Of a stretch of 64,000 nucleotides of DNA, positions 32,869 to 41,311 are shown piece after piece (within the stretch, counting starts at the first letter, position 1; each line of letters opens with the position of its first letter). A program made the translations under genes and the position numbers. The stretch covers positions 1,798,001-1,862,000 of the forward strand of contig CAVQCJ010000002.1 of NCBI GenBank assembly GCA_963711005.1, given 5' to 3'. Under the pieces are notes generated by a model, which saw only the letters and a program-made list of their open reading frames with translations, did not search any database and was not told where the DNA came from. Source of the DNA: CAVQCJ01 sp963711005 (GTDB lineage Bacteria; Actinomycetota; Actinomycetes; Prado026).

Positions 32869-34383
32869 GTGGTGGTGACCGACCAACCGTGGGGTCGGGC
32901 CGACGAGCGACTCGCCGGCCTGGTCCGGCTCGCGCGGGTCATGGCCGAGGCGCGGTCGTTGGAAGAGCTCGCCGAGCTGGTCTGCGAGGAGGCCCGGTTC
33001 GCGCTCGGCGCGCGCACGGTCTCGCTGTCCCGCCTTGAGCCCGAGCACGGGCTGGTCCGGACCCTGGTCAACGTGGGGGCGCTGGCCCCCGACGAGGAAC
33101 GCTTCCCGGCCGACGAGACGTACCAGGTGGCCGACTTCCCGCTGCTGGGGCTGATGCTCGACGAGGCACGGCCCTGGCGGGTGCACGTGGACGACCCCAG
33201 CGCCGACTCCGCCGAACGGGCCCTGCTGCTGCGGGTCGGGGCGGCCTCGGCGCTGGCGGCCCCGCTGCTGGCCGGCGGCCGGGTGTGGGGCGAGCTGTTC
33301 GCCACCCGCTCGGTGCAGGACCGGCCGTACGACGACGACGACCTCGCCTTCGGGCAGGCCTTCGCCGGCATGGTCTCCGCGGGGCTGGCCCAGGTCGAGC
33401 ACCTGCAGCTGGTGCAGCGCCTGGCGTACCACGACCCGCTCACCGGCCTCGGCAACCGCCGGCTGGTGGAGGACGAGCTGGACCGGGCGCTCGCGGCGCA
33501 GCAGGCCGGCGGCGGACCGGTGACCGTGGTCATGGCGGACGTGAACCGGCTCAAGCAGGCCAACGACAGCCATGGCCACGAGGCCGGAGACCGGGCGCTG
33601 GTGTCCGTCGCGCACGCCCTGTCGGCGGCCTGCGGGCGGGTGCCCGGGGCGGTGGCCGGGCGGATCGGCGGGGACGAGTTCTGCGCGGTGCTGCCCGGTT
33701 TCGGGATCGCGGTCGGCGAGGCCCTGGCGGCCGCCTTCCTGCGCGGGACCCAGTCGGCGCCGTACGGCGTGAGCGTGGCCTGCGGGGTCGCGTCCACCGA
33801 GCGGTTCGACGGTCCGGTCACCCGCGACCGGCTGTTCGCGCTCGCCGACGGCGCACAGTACGAGGCCAAGCGGAGCATGGCCGGGCACCCGGTGCTCGCG
33901 GACCCGGCCTCGGTGGCCGCCGAGCGGCGCTCGCTGCGCTCGCGGGACGAGGAACCGGCCCTGCTCGCCTCGGTCCTGGCCGCGCTCGCGGGCGTGCCGC
34001 TGGGGGCGGACGGCTCGCCGCAGCGACGGCTCGAGACGGCGGTCGCGGCGGTGGCCGCGGTGTCGGGCGCGGTCGGCTGGGTGCTCGACCGGGTGCGAGC
34101 CGGGGCCGCGATACCGGTCGCGCACACCGTCCCGGACGGCGTCTACCTCGCCTCGGTCCCGGCGCCGGCCGGGGCCGCCTGGCTGTCCGCGGCCAGGGCC
34201 GGCGGGCTGGTGGTCCGCGCCGACGACGAGGACGTGCCGCTCGCCGCCGTCCGCGGGTGCGAACGCGTCGTCGTCGCTGCCGCGGGGCCGTGGGTGGCCG
34301 AGCTGCTCTGCGGGTCGGGGAACCTCCCGTCGGAGGCGCCGGCCGTGCTCCGGGCGGCGCTGGGCGTCGCGCTCGCCGGCTGA
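32869..34383 (+). CDS. GAF-GGDEF protein, paralogue of the preceding gene
   Basis: A 504-residue second copy of the same architecture. GAF about residues 15-175 (FPADETYQVADFPL and LLAGGRVWGELFATRSV), GGDEF about 185-345 (YHDPLTGLGNRRL, DVNRLKQANDSHGHEAGD and IGGDEFCAVLPG), and a shortened, alanine-rich C-terminal region that looks like a decayed GAF. The active site is intact; there is no RxxD inhibitory site. Three consecutive GTG codons start the frame, and any could be used. The near-identical WGELFATR junction shows an ancestral tandem duplication. A GAF heterodimer is possible. Confidence 0.86.
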   Translation: MVVTDQPWGRADERLAGLVRLARVMAEARSLEELAELVCEEARFALGARTVSLSRLEPEHGLVRTLVNVGALAPDEERFPADETYQVADFPLLGLMLDEARPWRVHVDDPSADSAERALLLRVGAASALAAPLLAGGRVWGELFATRSVQDRPYDDDDLAFGQAFAGMVSAGLAQVEHLQLVQRLAYHDPLTGLGNRRLVEDELDRALAAQQAGGGPVTVVMADVNRLKQANDSHGHEAGDRALVSVAHALSAACGRVPGAVAGRIGGDEFCAVLPGFGIAVGEALAAAFLRGTQSAPYGVSVACGVASTERFDGPVTRDRLFALADGAQYEAKRSMAGHPVLADPASVAAERRSLRSRDEEPALLASVLAALAGVPLGADGSPQRRLETAVAAVAAVSGAVGWVLDRVRAGAAIPVAHTVPDGVYLASVPAPAGAAWLSAARAGGLVVRADDEDVPLAAVRGCERVVVAAAGPWVAELLCGSGNLPSEAPAVLRAALGVALAG

Positions 34384-34406
34384 GGGTCCCGGCCCGGCCG
34401 CCGGGC

Positions 34407-34412
34407 TAGTCT
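34407..34412 (+). promoter_or_regulatory. -10 box (TAGTCT) of the carboxyltransferase gene
   Basis: TAGTCT, 6 nt before GTG 34419, in the 35-nt gap after the GGDEF gene. Confidence 0.55.
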
Positions 34413-34418
34413 CACGCC

Positions 34419-35942
34419 GTGACCGACGACGTGGGCCGGCTGCGGGACCAGGTGTCCGGGGGCGGCGCGGAGCGTTACCACCAGGCCAACGCCGCCAAGG
34501 GCAAGCTGTTCGCCCGTGAGCGGGTCGCCCGGATCGTCGACGCCGGCTCGTTCGTCGAGGACGGGCAGCTCGCGAACGTCCTGGCCGGCGACCTGCCCGC
34601 CGACGGGGTGCTGACCGGGACGGCGACCATCGACGGCCGGCCGGTCTGCCTGATGGCCAACGACTCCACGGTCAAGGCCGGCTCCTGGGGAGCCCGGACC
34701 GTCGAGAAGATCGTGCGGGTCATCGAGCGGGCGTACGGCACCGGGGTTCCGATGGTGTACCTCGTCGACTCAGCCGGGGCGCGGATCACCGACCAGGTCG
34801 AGCTGTTCCCGGGCCGCCGCGGCGCCGGCCGGATCTTCTGGAACCAGGTCCGCGCCAGCGGGTCGGTGCCCCAGGTCTGCGCGCTGTTCGGGCCGAGCGC
34901 GGCGGGCGGGGCGTACATCCCGGCGTTCTGCGACGTGGTGGCCATGGTGGACGGGAACGCGTCGATGTACCTCGGCTCGGACCGGATGGTCGAGATGGTC
35001 ACCGGGGAGAAGACCACGCTGGAGGAGATGGGCGGCGCCCGGATGCACTGCCGCGAGTCCGGCGTCGGGCACTTCCTGTGCGCGGACGAGGACGCCGCGC
35101 TGGCGGTCGTGCGCCGCTACCTGTCCTACCTGCCGTCGTCGTGGCAGGGGGAGCCGCCGGTGGCCGAGGCCGCGCCACCGCCGGCCGGCACCGACCTGGC
35201 CGCGCTCGTCCCGGTCAGCGACCGGCAGGCCTTCGACATGCGCGCGTACGTACGCGGCGTGCTGGACGAGGGTTCGCTCTTCGAGATCCACGAGCTGTGG
35301 GCACGCGAGGTCGTCGTCGGGTTCGGCCGGCTGGAAGGGCGGGCCGTCGGCGTGGTCGCGAACAACTCGCTGCACAAGGGCGGCGTGCTGTTCGTGGACA
35401 GCGCCGACAAGGCGACGCGGTTCGTCCAGCTGTGCGACGCGTTCAACGTGCCGCTGCTGTTCCTGGCCGACGTCCCGGGCTTCATGGTCGGCAGCGCGGT
35501 CGAGCGGCAGGGCATCATCCGGCACGGCGCCAAGATGATCTCCGCGGTCTCCGAGGCGACCGTGCCGAAGATCTGCGTCGTCGTGCGCAAGGCGTACGGG
35601 GCGGGGCTGTACGCGATGGCCGGTCCCGGCTTCGACCCGGATGCGACGCTCGCGCTGCCGACCGCCTCCATCGCGGTGATGGGTGCGGAGGCAGCCGTCA
35701 ACGCGGTGTACGCGAACAAGATCGCCGCGATCGAGGACGAGGCGGACCGGGCGGCGTTCGTCGCCGCGCGGCGAGCGGAGTACGACGACGACATCGACAT
35801 CGTGCACCTGGCCAGTGAGCTCGTCGTGGACGCGATCGTGCTGCCGTCCGAGCTGCGCGAGCAGCTGGTGCGCCGGTTCGCGGCGGCGGCGGGCAAAGAC
35901 CGGTCGTTCAGCCGCCGCCGGCACGGCGTGACCCCCGTGTGA
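34419..35942 (+). CDS. Acyl-CoA carboxylase carboxyltransferase subunit (methylcrotonyl-CoA-like)
   Basis: A 507-residue carboxyltransferase, a different subgroup from AccD5. N-terminal part: AAKGKLFARERVARIVDAGS, DSAGARITDQVELFPGRRGAG, acyl site FGPSAAGGAYIPAFCD. C-terminal part: GFGRLEGRAVGVVANNS, FLADVPGFMVGSAVERQGII, RKAYGAGLYAMAGPG. The GxxFWNQV and FPGRRGAG pattern resembles MccB or related long-branch acyl-CoA carboxylases. With HMG-CoA lyase upstream and acyl-CoA dehydrogenase downstream, 3-methylcrotonyl-CoA is a reasonable substrate. No biotin subunit is adjacent, so AccA3 may serve it. A TAGTCT box precedes GTG by 6 nt. Confidence 0.88.
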   Translation: MTDDVGRLRDQVSGGGAERYHQANAAKGKLFARERVARIVDAGSFVEDGQLANVLAGDLPADGVLTGTATIDGRPVCLMANDSTVKAGSWGARTVEKIVRVIERAYGTGVPMVYLVDSAGARITDQVELFPGRRGAGRIFWNQVRASGSVPQVCALFGPSAAGGAYIPAFCDVVAMVDGNASMYLGSDRMVEMVTGEKTTLEEMGGARMHCRESGVGHFLCADEDAALAVVRRYLSYLPSSWQGEPPVAEAAPPPAGTDLAALVPVSDRQAFDMRAYVRGVLDEGSLFEIHELWAREVVVGFGRLEGRAVGVVANNSLHKGGVLFVDSADKATRFVQLCDAFNVPLLFLADVPGFMVGSAVERQGIIRHGAKMISAVSEATVPKICVVVRKAYGAGLYAMAGPGFDPDATLALPTASIAVMGAEAAVNAVYANKIAAIEDEADRAAFVAARRAEYDDDIDIVHLASELVVDAIVLPSELREQLVRRFAAAAGKDRSFSRRRHGVTPV

Positions 35943-35958
35943 GCTGGTGTGGGCCCGT

Positions 35959-36483
35959 TCAGACCGGCTGGCGCAGCTCGCTGGCGAGCTCGTCGTCGTC
36001 GGCGTACTCGGGGAAGACCCAGCGCCGGTAGGCCCAGAAGCGGAACAGCGTGCCCAGTCCGAGCCCGACGACGTTCGCCGCGATGTTGTTGGCCAGCGGC
36101 GAGGTGAGGCCGAGCACGTAGTTCGAGAACGCCAGGCAGCCGGCGGCGATCGCGAGCCCGACGCCGTTCAGGACGAAGAAGAGGATGTACTCGCGGGCGC
36201 TGCCGACCCGGTCGCGGTGACGGAACGTCCAGAACCGGTTGCCCAGGTACGAGACGACCGTGGCGACCGTGGTCGCGACGATCTTCGCGGTGACCGGTTT
36301 CCCGTGCAGCGCGCTGTTGCTGTGGTAGAGCAGGAAGTTGAAGATCGAGACGTCGACGACGAACGCGACGGCCCCGACCACGCCGAACTTGGCGATCTCG
36401 TGGAGCAGGTGGCCGACCTGGTCCATGACCGCGGTGTACAGGCGCGCGAACACGCCCGGCACGGCCGGCTCGGGGTGGCTCAC
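35959..36483 (-). CDS. GtrA family membrane protein
   Basis: A 174-residue protein with four transmembrane helices (about residues 30-50, 65-85, 100-122 and 130-150). Family landmarks: IAKFGVVGAVAFVVDVSIFNFLL, VATTVATVVSYLGNRFWTFRHR, and the closing NVVGLGLGTLFRFWAYRRWVF. GtrA proteins are thought to carry lipid-linked sugars across the membrane for cell-surface glycans. GTG 36483 follows a TACCCT box by 6 nt. Its neighbourhood with purK/purE and PH protein matches Rv3277 in mycobacteria. It diverges from the acyl-CoA dehydrogenase gene. Confidence 0.9.
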   Translation of the reverse strand: MSHPEPAVPGVFARLYTAVMDQVGHLLHEIAKFGVVGAVAFVVDVSIFNFLLYHSNSALHGKPVTAKIVATTVATVVSYLGNRFWTFRHRDRVGSAREYILFFVLNGVGLAIAAGCLAFSNYVLGLTSPLANNIAANVVGLGLGTLFRFWAYRRWVFPEYADDDELASELRQPV

Positions 36484-36489
36484 CGCGTC

Positions 36490-36495
36490 AGGGTA
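36490..36495 (-). promoter_or_regulatory. -10 box (TACCCT) of leaderless gtrA-like gene
   Basis: TACCCT on the minus strand, 6 nt before GTG 36483. Confidence 0.55.
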
Positions 36496-36552
36496 CGTGG
36501 CCCGTGCCACGATGGCGAAACGGGACTCGGGGCTACGTGAAGGAGCCGCTCG

Positions 36553-37689
36553 GTGGACACCGCACTGGACCCGGAGCACGAGGCGCTTCGGGCGAGCGTC
36601 GAGGACTTCGCCCGCACCGAGGTGCGGCCGGCGATCGGCGAGCTCTACGAGCGCGGCGAGTTCCCCTACGCGATCGTGGCCGGGATGGGGCGGATGGGGC
36701 TGTTCGGGCTGCCCTTCCCGGAGGAGTACGGCGGCATGGGCGGCGACCCCCTGGCCCTGTTCCTGGCCATCGAAGAGCTCGCCAGGGTCGACTCGTCGGT
36801 GGCGATCACGCTCGAGGCGGCGGTCTCGCTGGGGGCCATGCCGCTGTTCCGGTTCGGCACCGAGGAGCTGCGCCGGCAGTGGCTGCCGCGGCTGTGCTCG
36901 GGGGCGGCGCTCGGGGCGTTCGGGCTGACAGAGCCCGGCGGCGGGTCGGACGCCGGCGCCACCCGCACGACCGCCGCGCTGGACGGCGACGAGTGGGTCG
37001 TCAACGGGACCAAGGCCTTCATCACCAACTCGGGGACCGCGTTGACGGCGTTCGTCGTGGTCACGGCCCTGACCGGTCCGGACCGGGAGATCTCCTCGGT
37101 CCTGGTGCCGAGCGGGACGGCCGGGTTCACGGTCGGGCCGGAGTACTCGAAGGTGGGCTGGCGCGCGTCGGACACGCACGGCCTGACCTTCGACGACTGC
37201 CGGGTACCGGTCGCGAACCTGGTCGGTGAGCGCGGACGGGGGTACGCGCAGTTCCTGCAGATCCTGGACGAGGGGCGGATCGCGATCGCGGCGCTGGCGG
37301 TCGGGCTGGCGCAGGGCTGCGTCGACGAGTGCGTGCGGTACGCCGCCGAGCGGGAGGCCTTCGGGCGCGCGATCGGGCGCAACCAGGCCGTGCAGTTCCT
37401 CATCGCCGACATGGAGGTCCGCGCGCACACGGCTCGGCTGGCGTACTACGACGCCGCGGCGCGGCTGATGGCCGGGCGGCCGTTCAAGCGGCAGGCGGCG
37501 ATCGCCAAGCTGTACGCCTCCGAGGCGGCGGTGGAGAACGCGCGCTACGCGGTCCAGGTGCACGGCGGGTACGGGTACACCAACGAGTTCCCGGTCGGCC
37601 GCTTCTACCGGGACGCGAAGGTCCTCGAGATCGGCGAGGGCACGTCCGAGGTCCAGCGCATCCTCATCGCCCGGGACCTCGGCCTCTGA
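36553..37689 (+). CDS. Acyl-CoA dehydrogenase
   Basis: A 378-residue FAD enzyme making the alpha-beta double bond in acyl-CoA. Signatures: FGLTEPGGGSDAGATRTTA, WVVNGTKAFITNSGTA, EREAFGRAIGRNQAVQF, HGGYGYTNEFPVGRFYRDAKV, then IGEGTSEVQRILIARDLG, with the catalytic Glu in EGTSE as in short- and branched-chain dehydrogenases. GTG 36553 has AAGGAG about 7 nt upstream, unlike its leaderless neighbours. Position beside the carboxyltransferase and HMG-CoA lyase fits isovaleryl-CoA or another branched-chain substrate. Confidence 0.93.
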   Translation: MDTALDPEHEALRASVEDFARTEVRPAIGELYERGEFPYAIVAGMGRMGLFGLPFPEEYGGMGGDPLALFLAIEELARVDSSVAITLEAAVSLGAMPLFRFGTEELRRQWLPRLCSGAALGAFGLTEPGGGSDAGATRTTAALDGDEWVVNGTKAFITNSGTALTAFVVVTALTGPDREISSVLVPSGTAGFTVGPEYSKVGWRASDTHGLTFDDCRVPVANLVGERGRGYAQFLQILDEGRIAIAALAVGLAQGCVDECVRYAAEREAFGRAIGRNQAVQFLIADMEVRAHTARLAYYDAAARLMAGRPFKRQAAIAKLYASEAAVENARYAVQVHGGYGYTNEFPVGRFYRDAKVLEIGEGTSEVQRILIARDLGL

Positions 37690-37705
37690 GGTGAGGCAGG
37701 GTCGG

Positions 37706-37711
37706 TAGGGT
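37706..37711 (+). promoter_or_regulatory. -10 box (TAGGGT) of leaderless purK
   Basis: TAGGGT, 7 nt before GTG 37719, just after the acyl-CoA dehydrogenase stop. Confidence 0.55.
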
Positions 37712-37718
37712 CGGCGGG

Positions 37719-38882
37719 GTGAGCGGGCGAGCGGCGTCGGGGTTCCCGACGGTGGGGATCGTGGGCGCCGGACAGCTCGCCCGCATGTCGGTCGGCCCGG
37801 CGGTCGAGCTCGGCGTACGCCTGCGGGTGCTCGCGGAAGACGCCGACGACCCGGCCGCCCAGGTCGTCCCGGACGTCACGGTCGGCGACTACCGCGACCT
37901 GTCCGACCTTCGGGCCTTCGCGCGCCGGTGCGACGTCCTCACGTTCGACCACGAGCACGTGCCCACCGAGCACCTGCTCGTCCTGCAGGACGAGGGCCAT
38001 GCCGTACGACCCGGCCCGGCCGCCCTGGTGCACGGCCAGGACAAGCGGGTCATGCGCGAGCGGCTCACCGCGTTGGGCGTCGCCGTGCCGCGCTGGGCCC
38101 CGGTGTCCTCGGTCGAGGATGTCGAGAAGTTCCTCGCCGGCACCGCCGACGGCCGCGCGGTGCTCAAGACGGTCCGCGGCGGGTACGACGGCCGCGGCGT
38201 CACGGTCGTGACCAGCCCGGCCGACGCCGTGCACTGGCTGGACCGGCACCCGGACGGTCCCGGGCTGCTGGTCGAGGAGCTCGTCCCGTTCACCCGCGAG
38301 CTGTCGGTGCTGGTGGCCCGCTCGCCGTCCGGGCAGGCGGTCGCCTACCCGGTGGTCCAGTCGGTGCAGCGCGAGGGCGTCTGCCGCGAGGTGTACGCCC
38401 CGGCCCCCGGACTGCACCCGGACCATGCGCTCGCCGCCCAGGACGCCGCCCTACGGGTGGCGGGCGACCTCGAGGTGACCGGGCTGATGGCGGTCGAGCT
38501 GTTCGACACCCCGGGCGGGGTGCTGGTCAACGAGCTCGCGCTGCGTCCGCACAACACCGGCCACTGGACGATCGAAGGGGCGGTGACGAGCCAGTTCGAG
38601 CAGCACCTGCGCGCGGTCCTGGACCTGCCGCTGGGCTCGCCCGCGGCGCTGGCGCCGCACGCCGTGATGGTCAACGTCCTCGGCGGCACGCTGCCCGACC
38701 TGTACCCGGCGTACCTGCACTGCATGGCGCACGACCCGGGGCTGAAGATCCACGTGTACGGCAAGCAGGTCCGGCCGGGCCGTAAGGTCGGGCACGTGAC
38801 CGTGACCGGTTCCGACCTCGAGGACCTGCAGGAGCGTGCGCGGCACGCCGCCGCCTACCTGACCGGAGACATCGATGCCTAG
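37719..38882 (+). CDS. purK: N5-carboxyaminoimidazole ribonucleotide synthase
   Basis: A 387-residue ATP-grasp enzyme converting AIR, ATP and bicarbonate to N5-CAIR in purine synthesis. Landmarks: TVGIVGAGQLARMSVGPAVELG at the N-terminus, LTFDHEHVPTEHL, VLKTVRGGYDGRGV, LLVEELVPFTRELSVLVARS, and VNELALRPHNTGHWTIEGAVTSQFEQHLRAV split across the C-terminal grasp domain. PurE follows 8 nt after the stop, so the two steps are co-expressed. Confidence 0.96.
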   Translation: MSGRAASGFPTVGIVGAGQLARMSVGPAVELGVRLRVLAEDADDPAAQVVPDVTVGDYRDLSDLRAFARRCDVLTFDHEHVPTEHLLVLQDEGHAVRPGPAALVHGQDKRVMRERLTALGVAVPRWAPVSSVEDVEKFLAGTADGRAVLKTVRGGYDGRGVTVVTSPADAVHWLDRHPDGPGLLVEELVPFTRELSVLVARSPSGQAVAYPVVQSVQREGVCREVYAPAPGLHPDHALAAQDAALRVAGDLEVTGLMAVELFDTPGGVLVNELALRPHNTGHWTIEGAVTSQFEQHLRAVLDLPLGSPAALAPHAVMVNVLGGTLPDLYPAYLHCMAHDPGLKIHVYGKQVRPGRKVGHVTVTGSDLEDLQERARHAAAYLTGDIDA

Positions 38883-38890
38883 GCTCGATC

Positions 38891-39433
38891 ATGGGCAGAG
38901 CCGTGAGTGAGCCGCTGGTCGGCGTGGTCATGGGCTCGGACTCGGACTGGCCCGTGCTCGAGGCCGCGGCGACCGCGCTGGACGAGTTCGACGTCCCGTA
39001 CGAGGTCGACGTGGTCTCCGCCCACCGCATGCCGCGCCAGATGCTCGACTACGGGGCCGCGGCCGCCGACCGCGGGCTGCGCGTGCTCATCGCCGGGGCC
39101 GGCGGCGCCGCGCACCTGCCCGGGATGCTCGCCTCGGTCACGACGCTGCCGGTGATCGGCGTCCCGGTCCCGCTGGCGCACCTGGACGGCATGGACTCCC
39201 TGCTGTCGATCGTGCAGATGCCGGCCGGTGTCCCGGTCGCGACCGTGTCGGTCGCCGGGGCCCGCAACGCCGGCCTGCTGGCCGTACGCATCCTGGCCGT
39301 CGCCGACCCGGCGCTGCGCACAGCGATGGCAGCGTTCCAGACGCGGCTGGGCGAGGAGGCCGCGACCAAGGGCGAGCGGCTACGGCGCCGCCGCACCGGT
39401 GCAGCCGAGGCCGGGTTCTCGCCGAGTCCCTGA
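38891..39433 (+). CDS. purE: N5-CAIR mutase
   Basis: A 180-residue mutase turning N5-CAIR into CAIR, the next purine step after PurK. Motifs: GVVMGSDSDWPVLEAAA, YEVDVVSAHRMPRQM with the catalytic His region, IAGAGGAAHLPGMLAS, and GVPVPLAHLDGMDSLLSIVQMP. The ATG at 38891 gives MGRAV before the conserved core; GTG 38903 is an alternative start. The C-terminus carries a charged tail after the usual end. Confidence 0.96.
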   Translation: MGRAVSEPLVGVVMGSDSDWPVLEAAATALDEFDVPYEVDVVSAHRMPRQMLDYGAAAADRGLRVLIAGAGGAAHLPGMLASVTTLPVIGVPVPLAHLDGMDSLLSIVQMPAGVPVATVSVAGARNAGLLAVRILAVADPALRTAMAAFQTRLGEEAATKGERLRRRRTGAAEAGFSPSP

Positions 39434-39465
39434 GCCGCGGCTGGCGGCTGACCGGGAGCTCTGGT

Positions 39466-39909
39466 TCACCAGAGGCCGAGCCGGGGTCCTTCGATCGCGG
39501 GGCAGCGGTCCATCACGACGTCGAGGCCGGCAGCCGCGGCCCGCGCTGCCGCTGCTTCGTCGAGGACGTCCAGCTGGGTCCAGATCGCCGGCGCCCCGAT
39601 CGCGACGGCCTGGTCGATCAGCTCGCCCACCCGGCCGGAGTTCACGAACAGGTCGACCACGTCCACCGGTCCGGGGACGTCGGCCAGCGTCGGGTAGCCC
39701 TGCTCACCGTGCACCGTCTCCGCCCTCGGGTGCACCGGGACGATCCGCTTGCCGTGCGCCTGCAGCCGTCTGGCCACGCCCCACGCGGGCCGCGCGGGGT
39801 TGTCGGCGAGGCCGACCACCGCCCACACCTCGGTGTCGGTGAGCAGCCGCCGGATCACCGCCGGGTCGGCGTACCGGTCGCCGTACCCTTCGCCCGCGGC
39901 CTCGGTCAC
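39466..39909 (-). CDS. CoA-binding domain protein
   Basis: A 147-residue Rossmann-like CoA-binding protein of the YccU/CoA_binding_2 type. Core motifs: VWAVVGLADNPARPAWGVARRLQAHG, IVPVHPRAE, VDVVDLFVNSGRVGELIDQAV, APAIWTQLDV and VVMDRCPAIEGPRLGL. These proteins bind CoA and possibly respond to acyl-CoA or redox state; the exact role is unclear. The GTG start overlaps the stop of the UDP-glucose dehydrogenase gene (GTGA), so the two are co-translated. Confidence 0.88.
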   Translation of the reverse strand: MTEAAGEGYGDRYADPAVIRRLLTDTEVWAVVGLADNPARPAWGVARRLQAHGKRIVPVHPRAETVHGEQGYPTLADVPGPVDVVDLFVNSGRVGELIDQAVAIGAPAIWTQLDVLDEAAAARAAAAGLDVVMDRCPAIEGPRLGLW

Positions 39910-41225
39910 GGGCGGCCCAGCGCGCGGTACGTCCACCCGGCCGCACGCCAGCGTTCGGCGTCGAGGACGCCGCGGCCGTCGACGACTCGACGGTGGGCCA
40001 CGACCTCGCCGAGCTGTGCAGGGTCGAGCTGGCGGAACTCGGCCCACTCGGTCAGGTGCAGCACGATGTCCGCGCCTTCGCAGGCGGACTGGACGTCGTG
40101 GGAGTACGTCAGCAGCGGGAACCGCGCCCTGGCGTTCTCCATGGCCTCCGGGTCGTAGACGCGGACCTGGCCGCCCTGCTCGTGGATGGTCACCGCCACG
40201 TCCAGCGCCGGCGAGTCGCGGACGTCGTCCGAGTCCGGCTTGAACGCCGCACCCAGCACAGTGACCGAGCGGCCGTCGAACGAGCCGCCCAGCGCGGCCC
40301 TGGCCAGGTCGACGGTCCGCGCTCGCCGCCGCTGGTTGATGGCGTCGACCTCTCGCAGGAACGTCAGGGCCTGGTCCACGCCGAGCTCGCCGGCCCTGGC
40401 CATGAAGGCCCGGATGTCCTTGGGCAGGCAGCCACCGCCGAAGCCGAGCCCGGCTCGCAGGAACTCCCCGCCGATCCGCTTGTCGTGCGCGAGCGCCTCG
40501 GACAGGGTCGTGACGTCGGCGCCGGTCGCCTCGCACAGCTCGGCCATCGCGTTGATGAACGAGATCTTCGTGGCCAGGAACGAGTTCGCCGCGACCTTGA
40601 CCAGCTCGGACGTCGGCAGGTCGGTCACCACCACCGGCGTGCCCCGGGCGATCACCGGGGCGTACACCGCGCGCAACGTGGCCTCGGCCTCGGGCGACCC
40701 GACCCCGAACACCAGCCGGTCCGGGTCGAGGCTGTCCTTGACCGCGTAGCCCTCGCGCAGGAACTCGGGGTTCCAGGCCAGCTCGATGCCGTCGCCGGCC
40801 GGCGCCAGCGCGCGCAGCCGGCCGGCCAGCCGCTGGGCCGTCCCCACCGGCACCGTCGACTTGCCCACCACGAGCGCCGGCCGTCCCAGGTGCGCGGCCA
40901 GCGACTCGGTCGCGGTCTCCAGCGCGGTCAGGTCGGCGGCGTAGCTGCCCTGCTGCTGCGGGGTCCCCACGCAGACGAAGTGCACGTCGCCGAACGCCGC
41001 TGCCTCGGCCGGGTCCGTCCCGAAGCGCAGCGCTCCCGAGGCCAATCCCTTGCGGACCAGCTCGGGCAGGTCCGGCTCGAAGAACGGCACGTCGCCGGCG
41101 GACAGCTGCTCGATCTTCTCGGCGTCGATGTCGACGCCGAGGACCTCGTGGCCGAGCTCGGCCATGGCGGCCGCGTGGGTGGCGCCGAGGTAGCCGGTAC
41201 CGATGACGGTGATTCGATGGGTCAC
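39906..41225 (-). CDS. ugd: UDP-glucose 6-dehydrogenase
   Basis: A 439-residue enzyme oxidising UDP-glucose twice to UDP-glucuronate with NAD, feeding envelope polysaccharide synthesis. N-terminal fold ITVIGTGYLGATHAAAMAELGHEVLG, PEFLREGYAV, and the catalytic cysteine in LGFGGGCLPKDIRAF. The C-terminal domain has VTVLGAAFKPDSDDVRDSPALDV. GTG 41225 follows a TAGGCT box by 6 nt. In this window UDP-glucuronate could supply the nearby glycosyltransferases. Confidence 0.95.
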   Translation of the reverse strand: MTHRITVIGTGYLGATHAAAMAELGHEVLGVDIDAEKIEQLSAGDVPFFEPDLPELVRKGLASGALRFGTDPAEAAAFGDVHFVCVGTPQQQGSYAADLTALETATESLAAHLGRPALVVGKSTVPVGTAQRLAGRLRALAPAGDGIELAWNPEFLREGYAVKDSLDPDRLVFGVGSPEAEATLRAVYAPVIARGTPVVVTDLPTSELVKVAANSFLATKISFINAMAELCEATGADVTTLSEALAHDKRIGGEFLRAGLGFGGGCLPKDIRAFMARAGELGVDQALTFLREVDAINQRRRARTVDLARAALGGSFDGRSVTVLGAAFKPDSDDVRDSPALDVAVTIHEQGGQVRVYDPEAMENARARFPLLTYSHDVQSACEGADIVLHLTEWAEFRQLDPAQLGEVVAHRRVVDGRGVLDAERWRAAGWTYRALGRP

Positions 41226-41231
41226 CTGGCG

Positions 41232-41237
41232 AGCCTA
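41232..41237 (-). promoter_or_regulatory. -10 box (TAGGCT) of leaderless ugd
   Basis: TAGGCT on the minus strand, 6 nt before GTG 41225. Confidence 0.55.
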
Positions 41238-41311
41238 GGTCAACTCCCGGCGAGTGACGTTAGCGCCGGTACGGTACTTTGACGTCCAAGCAAGTTCAGG
41301 CGGGAGGCGAC

